Both the position numbers and the translations under genes were made by a program. The notes under the pieces are model-generated. The model had not been told where the DNA came from, did no database searches, and was given only the letters and a program-made list of their open reading frames with translations. Shown piece by piece: positions 1 to 8,131 of a DNA stretch of 27,662 nt. This stretch comes from CAZTEB01 sp964612735 (GTDB taxonomy: Bacteria; Patescibacteriota; Microgenomatia; UBA1400; PJMF01), in the NCBI GenBank assembly GCA_964612735.1, contig CAZTEB010000006.1:1-27662 (forward strand), written 5' to 3'. The stretch's first letter is position 1, and each line of letters starts with the position of its first letter.

Positions 1-1494
1 CAAGCTTTGGCATCTGGTCACTTTCAAGAGTTCACTGCCAAAGTGTATACGCTCTACGAGACTGGCCTACGCGATAATCAAGCCGTTGATTTCGACGATT
101 TACTTTTACTAACTATTAAGCTGCTCAAATCAGATAAAGCACTACTTAATCACTATCAAACACAGATTCAACACGTCCTCATAGATGAATATCAAGACAC
201 CAATAAAGCTCAATACGAGCTGACTAGATTATTCGCTCGTCCCCAAAATAACCTTTTTGTCGTCGGCGACTTTGCTCAAAGCATTTATGCCTGGCGTGGA
301 GCTAACTACAAGAACATGCTCAAGCTCAAACAAGATTTTCCCACAATTACCGAGTATAGGCTCGAGAGAAACTATCGCTCGACACAATCTATTTTAGATG
401 CTGCCGCGGGCGTCATCTCTCAGACAGACGCCCACCCAGTGCTTGAACTCTGGACCGAGACGCCACACCATGCCAACGTAGTCTGCATCGAGACGAAAAG
501 TGGTGACGACGAAGCTAACAAGGTCGTCGAGACAATTCGATCAATGTCGGGGTTTGGCTTCGGTGATGCCGCAGTACTGTATCGCACCAATGCTCAGTCT
601 CGCTCCTTTGAAGAAGCGTGTGTTAGACATGGCGTGCCATATCGACTGATCGGTGGATTTAAATTTTATGAACGCAAAGAAATTAAAGACTTGCTTAGTT
701 ACTTAAAAGTATGCATAAACCCCTCTGATGACATCAGCAAAGCACGCTGTATAAAAATAGGCAAACGAAGGTTTGCCGCCTTTGAAAAATGGTTGGAAAG
801 TCACCCTGTGGAAATGAGAACTGAGCTAGATCCAAAAACCAGCTTACAAGAGATCATAGCCGCAACCAAATACACCGATCTTCTCAACGACCAAGATCCT
901 GAAGATATTGCTCGGCTTGAAAACATAGAGGAGCTCCTCAGCGTTGCAGGTCAATTCCAAGAACTCAGTCAGTTTTTGGAGAACGTGGCGCTAGTACAAG
1001 ATAACTACTTCGCAGATGTAGATCCAGAGCAAAATGAGCAAGAGGCTCTAACTCTAATGAGTCTGCACTCAGCCAAAGGACTGGAGTTTCCCGTCGTCTT
1101 TATGGTTGGCATGGAAGAAGGATTGCTCCCTCACTCTCGATCGCTACTTGATAAAGACCAGTTGGAAGAAGAACGACGGCTATGCTACGTAGGCATCACT
1201 CGAGCCCAACAACATCTCTATCTTACGTACGCTCGCCAGCGATGGCAGTATGGATCGAAAAGCTATGCCACACGAAGTAGATTTATACATGATATTCCAG
1301 AGGAAATACTTACCATACAGTCAGCGCCATACTCCAGCGATGAGCGAAATAACCAAGCTTGGGGCTACAACCATCGATTCAAACAAAAAAAACCCACCAC
1401 CAAACCTGCGGCTCGACGAGTGGTAGTTGACGATGACGTTCTTGATGGCATTCTCAGTGGCGACGTCGACATAGAAGCTTTCTTGGATAGTTAG
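1..1494 (+). CDS. uvrD: UvrD/PcrA-type superfamily 1 DNA helicase, 5' end missing
   Basis: ATP-dependent 3'-5' DNA helicase of the UvrD/PcrA/Rep group, used in excision repair and clearing of replication or transcription conflicts. The open frame runs in from the left edge, so the N-terminal Walker A part lies outside; the TTG at 7 is not a real start. Visible helicase motifs in order: DEYQDTN (motif II, about residue 62), GDFAQSIYAWRGA (motif III), YRLERNYRST (motif IV), LMSLHSAKGLEFPVV (motif V) and EEERRLCYVGITRA (motif VI). The interval between motifs III and V, which carries the 2B domain, is somewhat shorter than in PcrA. The Tudor-like C-terminal domain of PcrA is not seen; a basic linker (KQKKPTTKPAARR) and an acidic tail (VDDDVLDGILSGDVD) end the protein. 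Which of UvrD, PcrA or Rep is the best name cannot be settled from this part alone. Confidence 0.93.
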   Translation, partial: QALASGHFQEFTAKVYTLYETGLRDNQAVDFDDLLLLTIKLLKSDKALLNHYQTQIQHVLIDEYQDTNKAQYELTRLFARPQNNLFVVGDFAQSIYAWRGANYKNMLKLKQDFPTITEYRLERNYRSTQSILDAAAGVISQTDAHPVLELWTETPHHANVVCIETKSGDDEANKVVETIRSMSGFGFGDAAVLYRTNAQSRSFEEACVRHGVPYRLIGGFKFYERKEIKDLLSYLKVCINPSDDISKARCIKIGKRRFAAFEKWLESHPVEMRTELDPKTSLQEIIAATKYTDLLNDQDPEDIARLENIEELLSVAGQFQELSQFLENVALVQDNYFADVDPEQNEQEALTLMSLHSAKGLEFPVVFMVGMEEGLLPHSRSLLDKDQLEEERRLCYVGITRAQQHLYLTYARQRWQYGSKSYATRSRFIHDIPEEILTIQSAPYSSDERNNQAWGYNHRFKQKKPTTKPAARRVVVDDDVLDGILSGDVDIEAFLDS

Positions 1495-1541
1495 CTGCAA
1501 GAAAACACTTCACACCATTGTAGTTCACGCCAGGCTCCCTT

Positions 1542-1547
1542 TATAAT
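1542..1547 (+). promoter_or_regulatory. -10 box for femX-like gene, likely leaderless start
   Basis: Perfect TATAAT lies 6 nt before the ATG at 1554. A weak -35 (TTGTAG, 1518-1523) sits 18 nt upstream. With a usual discriminator length the transcript would start at or within a base or two of the ATG, and no Shine-Dalgarno is present. Confidence 0.65.
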
Positions 1548-1553
1548 ACTGCC

Positions 1554-2585
1554 ATGTTGATTCGGCCGCTAAGAGAAGAAGAAAAGCACTTATACAATCA
1601 AGTAGTACATCACCCACTACAATCCTGGGAGTGGGGAGAGTTCAGAAAGAGGACTGGTCTTAAAGTCGAGCGACTCGGCATTTTTGAGGGAGGCAGACTC
1701 ACCAAAGCAGTCCAAGCTTCCTTTCACCCAATTCCAGTACTAGGCAAGACCGCAGGATATGTGCCCAAAGGCTACATGCCTGATGAAGAGCAGCTAGCAG
1801 CACTACATCAACTCGCCAAAGCTCATAATGCATTATTTATTAAGCTCGAGCCCAATGTGGCAAATCAAGTTGGTACACCTTCGGCCCATCAGGATGTGGC
1901 TGCTTTCTTACAAGAAAACGATGCTAGATTTGGCCGACCACTTTTCACCAAGTACACCTTCTTGATCGATCTCACCAAATCAGAAGACGAACTCTTTAGT
2001 CAACTTAACAGCAAAACTCGCTATAACGTCAACTTGGCACATAAAAAGGGTGTCACCATTCATGAAGATACTAGTGAAGCCGGCATGGAGCAGTATCTAA
2101 AAATTCTGGAAGAAACGACTAAGCGCCAAGGATTTTATGCTCACGGTCCCGAGTACTTCAGGACAATGTGGCAAACCCTCGGCACTAGTGGCATGCTGAG
2201 AATTTTCCACGCCTCATATCAAGGTCAAGTTCTAACCACATGGGTTATGTTTATGTTCAATAAAACACTCTACTATCCCTATGGCGCCTCACTTCGAGTC
2301 CATCGTGATGTCATGGCAAATAACTTGATGATGTGGGAGATGATTCAGTTTGGTAAACAAAATGGTTGCACCTCATTTGATCTTTGGGGCTCACTTGGAC
2401 CAAAACCAGATAAAAATCATCCTTGGTTTGGTTTTCATCGCTTCAAAAAAGGATATGGCGGCACTCTGGTAGAAAGCATTGGGACGTACGATCTTGTAGA
2501 AGATGCCCGTTTTTACCCACTTTTTAGAATAGTAGAGAATCTGCGCTGGAAATGGCTTCGCCTCAGAGCTACACTACCCATATAA
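1554..2585 (+). CDS. FemABX-family peptidoglycan bridge aminoacyltransferase
   Basis: 343-residue protein of the FemA/FemB/FemX (GNAT-fold) family, which transfers amino acids from aminoacyl-tRNA to the peptide stem of lipid II or related acceptors in the cytoplasm. Recognisable features are QSWEWGEFRKRTG near the N-terminus, GYVPKGY, the central SKTRYNVNLAHKKGV helix and the late DLWGSLGPK plus FKKGYGG segments typical of the family's second GNAT domain. Length is normal. It is probably the first gene of an operon with pyrH, 27 nt downstream. The start follows the -10 box directly, with no Shine-Dalgarno. The exact amino acid and acceptor cannot be told from sequence; some family members act on other substrates. 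Confidence 0.88.
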   Translation: MLIRPLREEEKHLYNQVVHHPLQSWEWGEFRKRTGLKVERLGIFEGGRLTKAVQASFHPIPVLGKTAGYVPKGYMPDEEQLAALHQLAKAHNALFIKLEPNVANQVGTPSAHQDVAAFLQENDARFGRPLFTKYTFLIDLTKSEDELFSQLNSKTRYNVNLAHKKGVTIHEDTSEAGMEQYLKILEETTKRQGFYAHGPEYFRTMWQTLGTSGMLRIFHASYQGQVLTTWVMFMFNKTLYYPYGASLRVHRDVMANNLMMWEMIQFGKQNGCTSFDLWGSLGPKPDKNHPWFGFHRFKKGYGGTLVESIGTYDLVEDARFYPLFRIVENLRWKWLRLRATLPI

Positions 2586-2612
2586 CAAAAGAGAGCAATC
2601 CAGAAAGGCTTT

Positions 2613-3353
2613 ATGGCTACTACACGATTCAAACGCATCATGCTTAAGGTGGGTGGCGAATCATTGATAGGAGACCGCCAGTACGGCATAGATCCTCAGG
2701 CAGCTGTAACCGTCGCCCAGACTATTAAAAGTGCCTATGACCAAGGTGTCCAGATCACCATCGTAATAGGTGGCGGCAACATTTTCAGAGGTCTTTCGGC
2801 CTCCAAGAATGGTATTGACCGGGCTACGGCTGATTACATGGGTATGCTCGCTACTGTCATGAACGGCCTAGCCTTACAAGATGCTTTAGAAAAAGTCGGT
2901 GTTCCAAGTCGCCTCCAGTCAGCGCTACAGATGCCAGCCGTTGCTGAAAGCTTCATCCGCAACCGAGCTATCCGCCACATGGAAAAGGGTAGGGTAGTGA
3001 TCTTGGGAGCAGGCACAGGAGTCCCGTATGTAACAACTGATACTGGTGCTTCACTACATGCTCTCGAACTCCACTGCGACGTCTTCATGAAAGCAACCAA
3101 GGTAAACGGTGTCTATGACAAGGATCCTGAGAAATACAAAGATGCTAAACGCTATGCCACCCTCACATTTAAAGATGCCATCGAAGATGACAATATTGTG
3201 GTCATGGATACTGCTGCTTTTGCAATGTCGAAAGAAAATGACATGCCAGTCATGGTATTCAAATTATTTGAAGGCAAAAACCTAAACAGAGCTATTCAAG
3301 GTGAGGATATTGGCACATTCATCAGTAACGACGTAGATACAAAACTGGCCTAA
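2613..3353 (+). CDS. pyrH: UMP kinase
   Basis: 246-residue bacterial UMP kinase of the amino-acid-kinase fold, phosphorylating UMP to UDP in pyrimidine nucleotide synthesis. Evidence: LKVGGESL at the N-terminus, IVIGGGNIFRG, RATADYMGMLATVMN and KATKVNGVYDKDP, all in family order and spacing. The segment usually written TGNPFFTT, which lines the UMP site, reads TGVPYVTT here, so the asparagine is a valine. The ATG is preceded by AGAAAGG with a 4-nt gap, a good Shine-Dalgarno that fits an operon-internal gene. It lies between the femX-like gene and gap with short spacers. Confidence 0.96.
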   Translation: MATTRFKRIMLKVGGESLIGDRQYGIDPQAAVTVAQTIKSAYDQGVQITIVIGGGNIFRGLSASKNGIDRATADYMGMLATVMNGLALQDALEKVGVPSRLQSALQMPAVAESFIRNRAIRHMEKGRVVILGAGTGVPYVTTDTGASLHALELHCDVFMKATKVNGVYDKDPEKYKDAKRYATLTFKDAIEDDNIVVMDTAAFAMSKENDMPVMVFKLFEGKNLNRAIQGEDIGTFISNDVDTKLA

Positions 3354-3374
3354 ATACTAAGACAGAAGGTGAGC

Positions 3375-4439
3375 ATGCAACATCCTATTTTTGGCATTAA
3401 CGGTTCAGGCAGAATTGGCCGAACAACGCTACGAGTTTGGTGGCAGCATTACCGAGACCAGGCTGCGCTAGCTGTGCTCAACACTTCTGGATCTATGGAT
3501 ATCGAGGACTGGGCACATCTGATTAAGTACGATAGTAACTATGGAGTTTTTCCTGGCACCATAACTGTCAAGCGGGCGCAGTCAAAAAAAGATGCTAGCG
3601 ACGAAAATCCTGTCTTGGGAACTATTACTCTCAGTGATGAGAGCGGAGAACACACTTTCACTGTTACAGCTCAACGAAACCCCGCCAACATTCCATGGAA
3701 CGAATATCAAGTCACCACTGTCATTGAAGCAACCGGTATTTTTAAAGACAAAGAGTCAGCCTCTGCTCACCTCTCAGACTCAGTCAAACGAGTCATTATC
3801 ACTGCTCCAGCCAAAGGTGATGGCATCAGTCACTCAATCTTGGGTGTAAAAGCGCTTTCAGCTGACGAGAGCTCCATCGGCACAAATGAGTCATGCACTA
3901 CCAACTGCGTAGCACCTGTTGCTCAAATTATGCACAGCACCTTTAGTGTAGAGAAAGCCATGCTGACCACCATACATTCGTATACTGACGATCAAAATAC
4001 TCAAGACAACTCACACAAAAAAGACCTTCGAAGAGCTCGCTCAGCGGCTGAGAACATCATTCCCACTACCACTGGAGCAGCTAAAGCTACCACCAACATC
4101 ATACCCGAGCTCAGCGGCTTGTTTGATGGTATGGCAGTGCGTGTTCCCACACCTACGGGCTCACTATCTGACATGGTCTTTGTGACAAAGCAAGATGTCA
4201 CTGTAGATGAGGTTAATCAAGCATTCATTGAAGCTAGCAAGTCAGAGCATTGGCAAGGAATCCTCGCCGTTACCTCTGACCCAATCGTTTCTTCAGACAT
4301 CGTCGGTCGCAGAGAATCGTCAATCGTAGATCTATCGCTGACAAATGTCATTGGAGGCAACTTAGTTAAAGTAGTTAGCTGGTATGACAACGAGTGGGGA
4401 TACTGCAATCGATTAGTCGAACAGATCTCCAAGTTCTAA
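3375..4439 (+). CDS. gap: Glyceraldehyde-3-phosphate dehydrogenase, type I
   Basis: Glycolytic dehydrogenase converting glyceraldehyde-3-phosphate to 1,3-bisphosphoglycerate. The Rossmann motif FGINGSGRIGR, the catalytic cysteine in SCTTNC (about residue 170), the histidine in TTIHSYT, and the C-terminal SWYDNEWGYCNR are all present. The ATG at 3375 follows AGAAGGTGA closely and is chosen as the start; an in-frame GTG at 3369 lies inside that Shine-Dalgarno. After the second strand, where NAD-specific enzymes carry a conserved Asp, this protein has LNTSGSMD. Lack of that Asp suggests NADP use or dual cofactor use; this is an inference. Third gene of the femX-pyrH-gap cluster, 21 nt after pyrH. 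Confidence 0.97.
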   Translation: MQHPIFGINGSGRIGRTTLRVWWQHYRDQAALAVLNTSGSMDIEDWAHLIKYDSNYGVFPGTITVKRAQSKKDASDENPVLGTITLSDESGEHTFTVTAQRNPANIPWNEYQVTTVIEATGIFKDKESASAHLSDSVKRVIITAPAKGDGISHSILGVKALSADESSIGTNESCTTNCVAPVAQIMHSTFSVEKAMLTTIHSYTDDQNTQDNSHKKDLRRARSAAENIIPTTTGAAKATTNIIPELSGLFDGMAVRVPTPTGSLSDMVFVTKQDVTVDEVNQAFIEASKSEHWQGILAVTSDPIVSSDIVGRRESSIVDLSLTNVIGGNLVKVVSWYDNEWGYCNRLVEQISKF

Positions 4440-4548
4440 AACTTGCCCGAGACAACCCCTTAACGCCAAATTAGTCCATCACACTACAGCTAAATGTAAG
4501 ATTTGCTGTATATAGTCCTGATCAGTACCCAGTACTGTAAGGACCTCA

Positions 4549-4635
4549 ATGGAAGACCCATTGCCGCACTACATAACTCTCGCCATTTTCTTGGTGATAG
4601 CGTACTTCGTTATCTACATAGGACTGGTTCGATAA
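4549..4635 (+). CDS. Predicted 28-residue single-pass membrane miniprotein
   Basis: Short frame (28 codons, TAA stop) ending one base before the comM ATG. It is preceded by TAAGGA five or six bases before the ATG, a strong Shine-Dalgarno, while comM has none of its own beyond this coupling. The product begins MEDPLPHY and then has a continuous hydrophobic stretch (ITLAIFLVIAYFVIYIGL) long enough for one membrane helix, ending VR. No family is recognised. The one-nucleotide spacing suggests translational coupling to comM. It may be a true small membrane protein or a leader peptide that delivers ribosomes to comM. Confidence 0.5.
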   Translation: MEDPLPHYITLAIFLVIAYFVIYIGLVR

Positions 4636-4636
4636 C

Positions 4637-6229
4637 ATGGTGCACAAGACATTCACTGCTACTCTAGAAGGATTGAGGCCTGTTATTATTGAAGCCGAGG
4701 TAGACGCAAATCAAGGCACGCCCATCCTCATCGTGATCGGATTGCCCTCCCGGATTATTGACGAAGCCAAAGAGCGCGTCACCTCGGCTTTAGTACACTG
4801 TGGCATCAGAATTCGCAGCAAAAGAACGATCGTCAATTTAGCACCGGCTGAAGTCAAAAAAAGTAGTAGCGCAGTAGAACTCGCCATAGCTATCGGCATT
4901 CTCAAGCTGTATGGAGAAATAACTTGTGATACCGACGACACACTCTTTCTCGGCGAACTATCACTCGATGGCAGCCTACGTCCAATAAAGGGATTATTGC
5001 CCCTAGTACTTGCAGCTAAAGAGCGTGGATTCAAGAAGGTGCTTTTTCCCCACCAGAATCAAGGAGAGGTTGGCAGCATTTCTGGGATCACACTACACCC
5101 CATACAGCACTTGCAGCAGTACCTTGATCACACTCGTGTAAACTCTCCATTACCATTGCTTAAACCCACTCCTTTCGAAGTAGTGCAACAAGCGGAACAC
5201 GCTCACACTCTAGATGATGTGCGAGGCCAGGAATTTGCCAAACGAGCTCTGGAGATAGCAGCTGCGGGGGGTCACAATCTTCTGATGACTGGTCCACCTG
5301 GCGTAGGGAAGAGCCTGCTCGCAAAGTGTTTTTCCTCAATCTTACCGCCGCTCACAGAAAAAGAATCACTTGAAGTGACGCCACTGTACTCGGTATTAGG
5401 GCTCCACTCAAAGTTAATAACACAACGTCCGTTTCGATCACCACATCACACCACGTCAGTCGCGGGACTAGTAGGAGGGGGCAGCCAACTCTCACCCGGT
5501 GAAATTTCACTTGCCCATAATGGCGTATTATTTTTAGATGAGATTGCTGAATTTCCCAAGGCTACGCTTGAAGCATTGCGACAACCCCTCGAAGAGGGTG
5601 TTGTTACTCTCTCAAGAGCGAGTGGCACAGCTACCTATCCAGCTCAATTCTGTCTGTTGGCTGCCACCAACCCATGTCCTTGCGGGTATCGTGGCTCAAG
5701 TAGAAAAGCCTGCACATGCAGCGAATACAGTATTTCGTCGTATCAAGGAAAACTATCTGGACCAATAAAAGATAGGATAGACTTATTTGTTCCAGTTAGA
5801 TCAGAGAAATCGAGCACGTTGGCGAAGAGCTCCAGGGACGCTGCCAAAGCAACACAATCTAGACAACGAGTTTCACAAGCTAGAGTCCTTCAACATTCCA
5901 GATATGAGCACATTGCACACCACACCAACGCCCAACTAACAAGCAAGGAGGTGGATGCTTACTGCCAACTCACTACTCAAGCGCAACAGCTTTTACATCA
6001 GGCTACTCAAAAACATCAGATCTCAGCGAGAAGTTACTTCAAACTTATTAAAGTTGCTCAAACAATTTCAGATCTGGCAAATGATCAAAGCATTAAGGTG
6101 GAGCACATGGCAGAAGCGCTGCAATATAGAGAAGAAGGTGACTTTAGCTTAAAAACCAAGAATGAGCTAATAAAGCGCTTCCAACCGCGAAACAATACGC
6201 TGCAAAGTAATGAAATTTTGCAGACTTAA
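4637..6229 (+). CDS. comM: ComM/YifB-family AAA+ ATPase (Mg-chelatase-like)
   Basis: 530-residue protein of the ComM family, a hexameric branch-migration helicase that helps integrate incoming DNA during natural transformation. Domains in order: N-terminal Lon-protease-like fold with KSSSAVELAIAIGIL and FLGELSLDGSLRPIKG (about residues 70-120), AAA+ domain with Walker A GPPGVGKS (about 217), Walker B GVLFLDEIAEF, ATNPCPCGY with its cysteines, and a C-terminal lid ending at the family's usual AEALQYR. A further 32 residues follow that point and most of them are read antisense through the 3' end of uppP. The ATG follows the 28-codon miniprotein gene by one base. Confidence 0.95.
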   Translation: MVHKTFTATLEGLRPVIIEAEVDANQGTPILIVIGLPSRIIDEAKERVTSALVHCGIRIRSKRTIVNLAPAEVKKSSSAVELAIAIGILKLYGEITCDTDDTLFLGELSLDGSLRPIKGLLPLVLAAKERGFKKVLFPHQNQGEVGSISGITLHPIQHLQQYLDHTRVNSPLPLLKPTPFEVVQQAEHAHTLDDVRGQEFAKRALEIAAAGGHNLLMTGPPGVGKSLLAKCFSSILPPLTEKESLEVTPLYSVLGLHSKLITQRPFRSPHHTTSVAGLVGGGSQLSPGEISLAHNGVLFLDEIAEFPKATLEALRQPLEEGVVTLSRASGTATYPAQFCLLAATNPCPCGYRGSSRKACTCSEYSISSYQGKLSGPIKDRIDLFVPVRSEKSSTLAKSSRDAAKATQSRQRVSQARVLQHSRYEHIAHHTNAQLTSKEVDAYCQLTTQAQQLLHQATQKHQISARSYFKLIKVAQTISDLANDQSIKVEHMAEALQYREEGDFSLKTKNELIKRFQPRNNTLQSNEILQT

Positions 6230-6914
6230 GCATATAGCGCAACAGCCAAAGACTGGCGTAGCCAGTCAGAAAAGCAGTCGCCATGCCGGCTCCCAAAGGA
6301 ATCAACGCTGGAGCAGCTATGTCACCCTGAAGCACTTCAAGCAGTTGTAAGAAGGTAGCGCCCACTATGGCCGGAATAGCTAATAAAAATGAAAACTCGA
6401 AAGCTTGTTTTCTGTCGGCTCCCATCATGATGCCACCAAATAGCGTTGATCCCGACCTTGAGATACCAGGAATCAGTGCAATAACTTGAAAGCATCCAAT
6501 CAAAATTCCTCTTCCAGTGCTCAGCTTTTGCTCACTTGAGAACGTGTGCTTGGGCATAAAGAAGTGAATGGCCATGTTAATAGCTCCACTGCCCAACAAT
6601 GCATATGCAACTAGCTCAAGTGAGTTAAATAATCCAACCAATGGATCCTTAAGCAGTACGCCAACGGCAGCTACAGGAATAGTTGCCAACGCTAGCATCT
6701 GCAACTGCTGAATATCTAATTTCCTAATTTGACGTTGAAAAAAAAGCAATATAGCTAGCATTGTCGCAAAGTGGAGCGCGATCTCAAAGGTGACTGCGGT
6801 GTGTGAAATACCCAACAGCGACTGCAAAACGACCAAATGACCCGAGCTCGAGATAGGTAAAAACTCCGTTAGACCTTGAGCCACCCCCAATAGTATTGCT
6901 TCTACCAATGTCAT
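6144..6914 (-). CDS. uppP: Undecaprenyl-diphosphatase
   Basis: 256-residue integral membrane phosphatase (BacA/UppP) that recycles undecaprenyl pyrophosphate to undecaprenyl phosphate, the lipid carrier for peptidoglycan and surface glycans. Both family signatures are present: QGLTEFLPISSSGHL near the N-terminus and PGISRSGSTLFGG in the second half. Several hydrophobic helices span the protein and the length is normal. It lies 32 nt behind the channel-like gene at 6947-7639 on the same strand, so the two may be cotranscribed; no clear Shine-Dalgarno precedes the ATG. Its 3' end overlaps the 3' end of comM by 86 bp in opposite orientation. Confidence 0.96.
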   Translation of the reverse strand: MTLVEAILLGVAQGLTEFLPISSSGHLVVLQSLLGISHTAVTFEIALHFATMLAILLFFQRQIRKLDIQQLQMLALATIPVAAVGVLLKDPLVGLFNSLELVAYALLGSGAINMAIHFFMPKHTFSSEQKLSTGRGILIGCFQVIALIPGISRSGSTLFGGIMMGADRKQAFEFSFLLAIPAIVGATFLQLLEVLQGDIAAPALIPLGAGMATAFLTGYASLWLLRYMLKSAKFHYFAAYCFAVGSALLAHSWFLS

Positions 6915-6946
6915 GATGTATCAAGGCGTCAATCAGGATGAAACAA

Positions 6947-7639
6947 CTACTTTGATCGAACTTCCTTGGCTGTCTTGGTGTACCACTCATCAAGCATCTT
7001 CGCCACGATGTCTTTACCCCCAAGCCCAAGCGCCAACCCAAACCCTAGTGAGATCATCGAAACAAATCCGATAAACAAGATCATGATAAATTCACTAGCA
7101 ATACCTAGCTCTGAGATTGCGGCCAACACAGCTACAGTCATGATGAGATAACTAGCTATCTTACCCAACAATCGTGACTGCCTACCATCTATCGTCTTGA
7201 TGGAGCCCTTCACCAAACTCTCTGCCACACCAGCTACCAACACACCTAGGAACAGCACTAACACTGATGATAATACCTGAGGGATGTATGCCAGGATGCT
7301 GTTGAGGATGTCGGTCAAAGAATCTAAGCCCAACACTGCAACTACAGCCTGTAAGACCACCAGCATAATTAACCAATACACTACCGAGCCAGCAACCTCT
7401 TCCACCTTATGACTTACATCAGCATTCTGCATGAAGTGTTCAACTGGTGTTTGTTTGATTAGCGATGAAACTCTGAGCGTCTCGAGTAGACTGACAGAAA
7501 CCCTGCGCAAAAGTCGAGCTATGGCAGCACCCACTATGAGAATGATCAAAGCGCCGAGCACAGTGGGTAAGAAAGCAGAAAACTGTTCGAGTGTTTGGAA
7601 TAAAATAATAGACGACGAGTCGTACCAAGCTTGAATCAT
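6947..7639 (-). CDS. Membrane protein with conserved TM-helix repeats, small mechanosensitive-channel-like
   Basis: 230-residue membrane protein resembling proteins built of the 'conserved TM helix' repeat (Pfam TM_helix) related to small-conductance mechanosensitive channels. Hydrophobic helices are seen at FLPTVLGALIILIVGAAIA, WLIMLVVLQAVVAVLGL, YIPQVLSSVLVLFLGVLV, YLIMTVAVLAAISELGI and IGFVSMISLGFGLALGLGG. The glycine-rich helix followed by GGKDIVAKML resembles the pore-lining helix of MscS relatives. The MscS beta domain is absent. The ATG at 7639 has AAAGGAG with a 4-nt gap and is preferred over an upstream TTG at 7663. A channel function is inferred from family only. Confidence 0.8.
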   Translation of the reverse strand: MIQAWYDSSSIILFQTLEQFSAFLPTVLGALIILIVGAAIARLLRRVSVSLLETLRVSSLIKQTPVEHFMQNADVSHKVEEVAGSVVYWLIMLVVLQAVVAVLGLDSLTDILNSILAYIPQVLSSVLVLFLGVLVAGVAESLVKGSIKTIDGRQSRLLGKIASYLIMTVAVLAAISELGIASEFIMILFIGFVSMISLGFGLALGLGGKDIVAKMLDEWYTKTAKEVRSK

Positions 7640-7678
7640 CTGGCTCCTTTCTGAGCTGAGCAATTGGTCACTACACTC

Positions 7679-7684
7679 ATTATA
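7679..7684 (-). promoter_or_regulatory. -10 box for channel-like gene
   Basis: TATAAT on the minus strand, 39 nt upstream of the ATG at 7639, just after the rnpB terminator. This leaves a leader of about 30 nt containing the AAAGGAG ribosome-binding site. No convincing -35 is seen. Confidence 0.55.
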
Positions 7685-7695
7685 CTCTGAGCCAC

Positions 7696-7732
7696 AAAAA
7701 AAACGTAAGTTGTAATTACTTACGTTTTTTTT
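7696..7732 (-). terminator. Intrinsic terminator of rnpB
   Basis: Perfect inverted repeat ACTTACG / CGTAAGT (arms 7704-7710 and 7718-7724) around a 7-nt loop, extended by 8 A and 8 T. On the minus strand the hairpin ends in eight T, immediately after the RNase P RNA. It is symmetrical and could also act on the plus strand. Confidence 0.88.
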
Positions 7733-7733
7733 G

Positions 7734-8077
7734 CGTACAACCTATAAGCCGGATTCTGTAGTGAGATACTCTCACCGATGATGATCTATCTATGCCTGGT
7801 ACCTTATCACCTGGTATTTTGTACGGATCCTCGACAAAATACGATAGGGAACACGCCATTGAGGTGAAGTTCGCCAGTCGCAGCAGGGAGGATTGCCCCC
7901 TAGTTTCCTAGGTCCCCAGTAGCTTGGGCGTTTCATGCGGCGCCACTCGCATCGTCACTGTGGCTCTAGCTGTCATTCTCACTTCGTGAGAAGCTTCCAC
8001 TTTTCAGTGGAACACCCTGTGTTCTGCAGTCCGGACTTTCCTCTCTGTTCTCACAGAGCCATCATCCGGTTGTACGT
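7734..8077 (-). ncRNA. rnpB: RNase P RNA
   Basis: About 344 nt, the catalytic RNA that trims 5' leaders from pre-tRNAs. On the minus strand the conserved core GAGGAAAGTCCGGACT lies near the 5' end and ACAGAATCCGGCTTAT near the 3' end. GCCACAGTGACGA and the GATAGAT segment of the J/P15-18 side are also present. The two ends form a 9-bp P1 helix (7734-7742 with 8068-8076). It has its own promoter just upstream and a terminator just downstream. Subtype (A or B) was not resolved. Ends are set by P1 and by the predicted start site, so they may be off by a few bases. Confidence 0.96.
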
Positions 8078-8082
8078 CCTAT

Positions 8083-8111
8083 AGTATAACAGTTGCGGGA
8101 AAATTGCTCAA
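8083..8111 (-). promoter_or_regulatory. Sigma70-type promoter of rnpB
   Basis: On the minus strand TTGAGC (8106-8111), 17-nt spacer, then TATACT (8083-8088) with a TG one base upstream (extended -10). Predicted start at about 8077-8079 agrees with the 5' strand of P1. Confidence 0.85.
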
Positions 8112-8131
8112 TGCTAAGAAATGTTTGTTGA

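Noticed and set aside
2834..3100. 88-codon minus-strand frame inside pyrH, and other long antisense frames (4711-5034, 11269-11637, 8154-8546)
   Set aside because: Each is a shadow of a well conserved gene with no promoter, ribosome site or recognisable product.
7696..7732. Terminator of the plus-strand gene comM
   Set aside because: It lies over 1.4 kb past comM; its position right after rnpB on the minus strand explains it.
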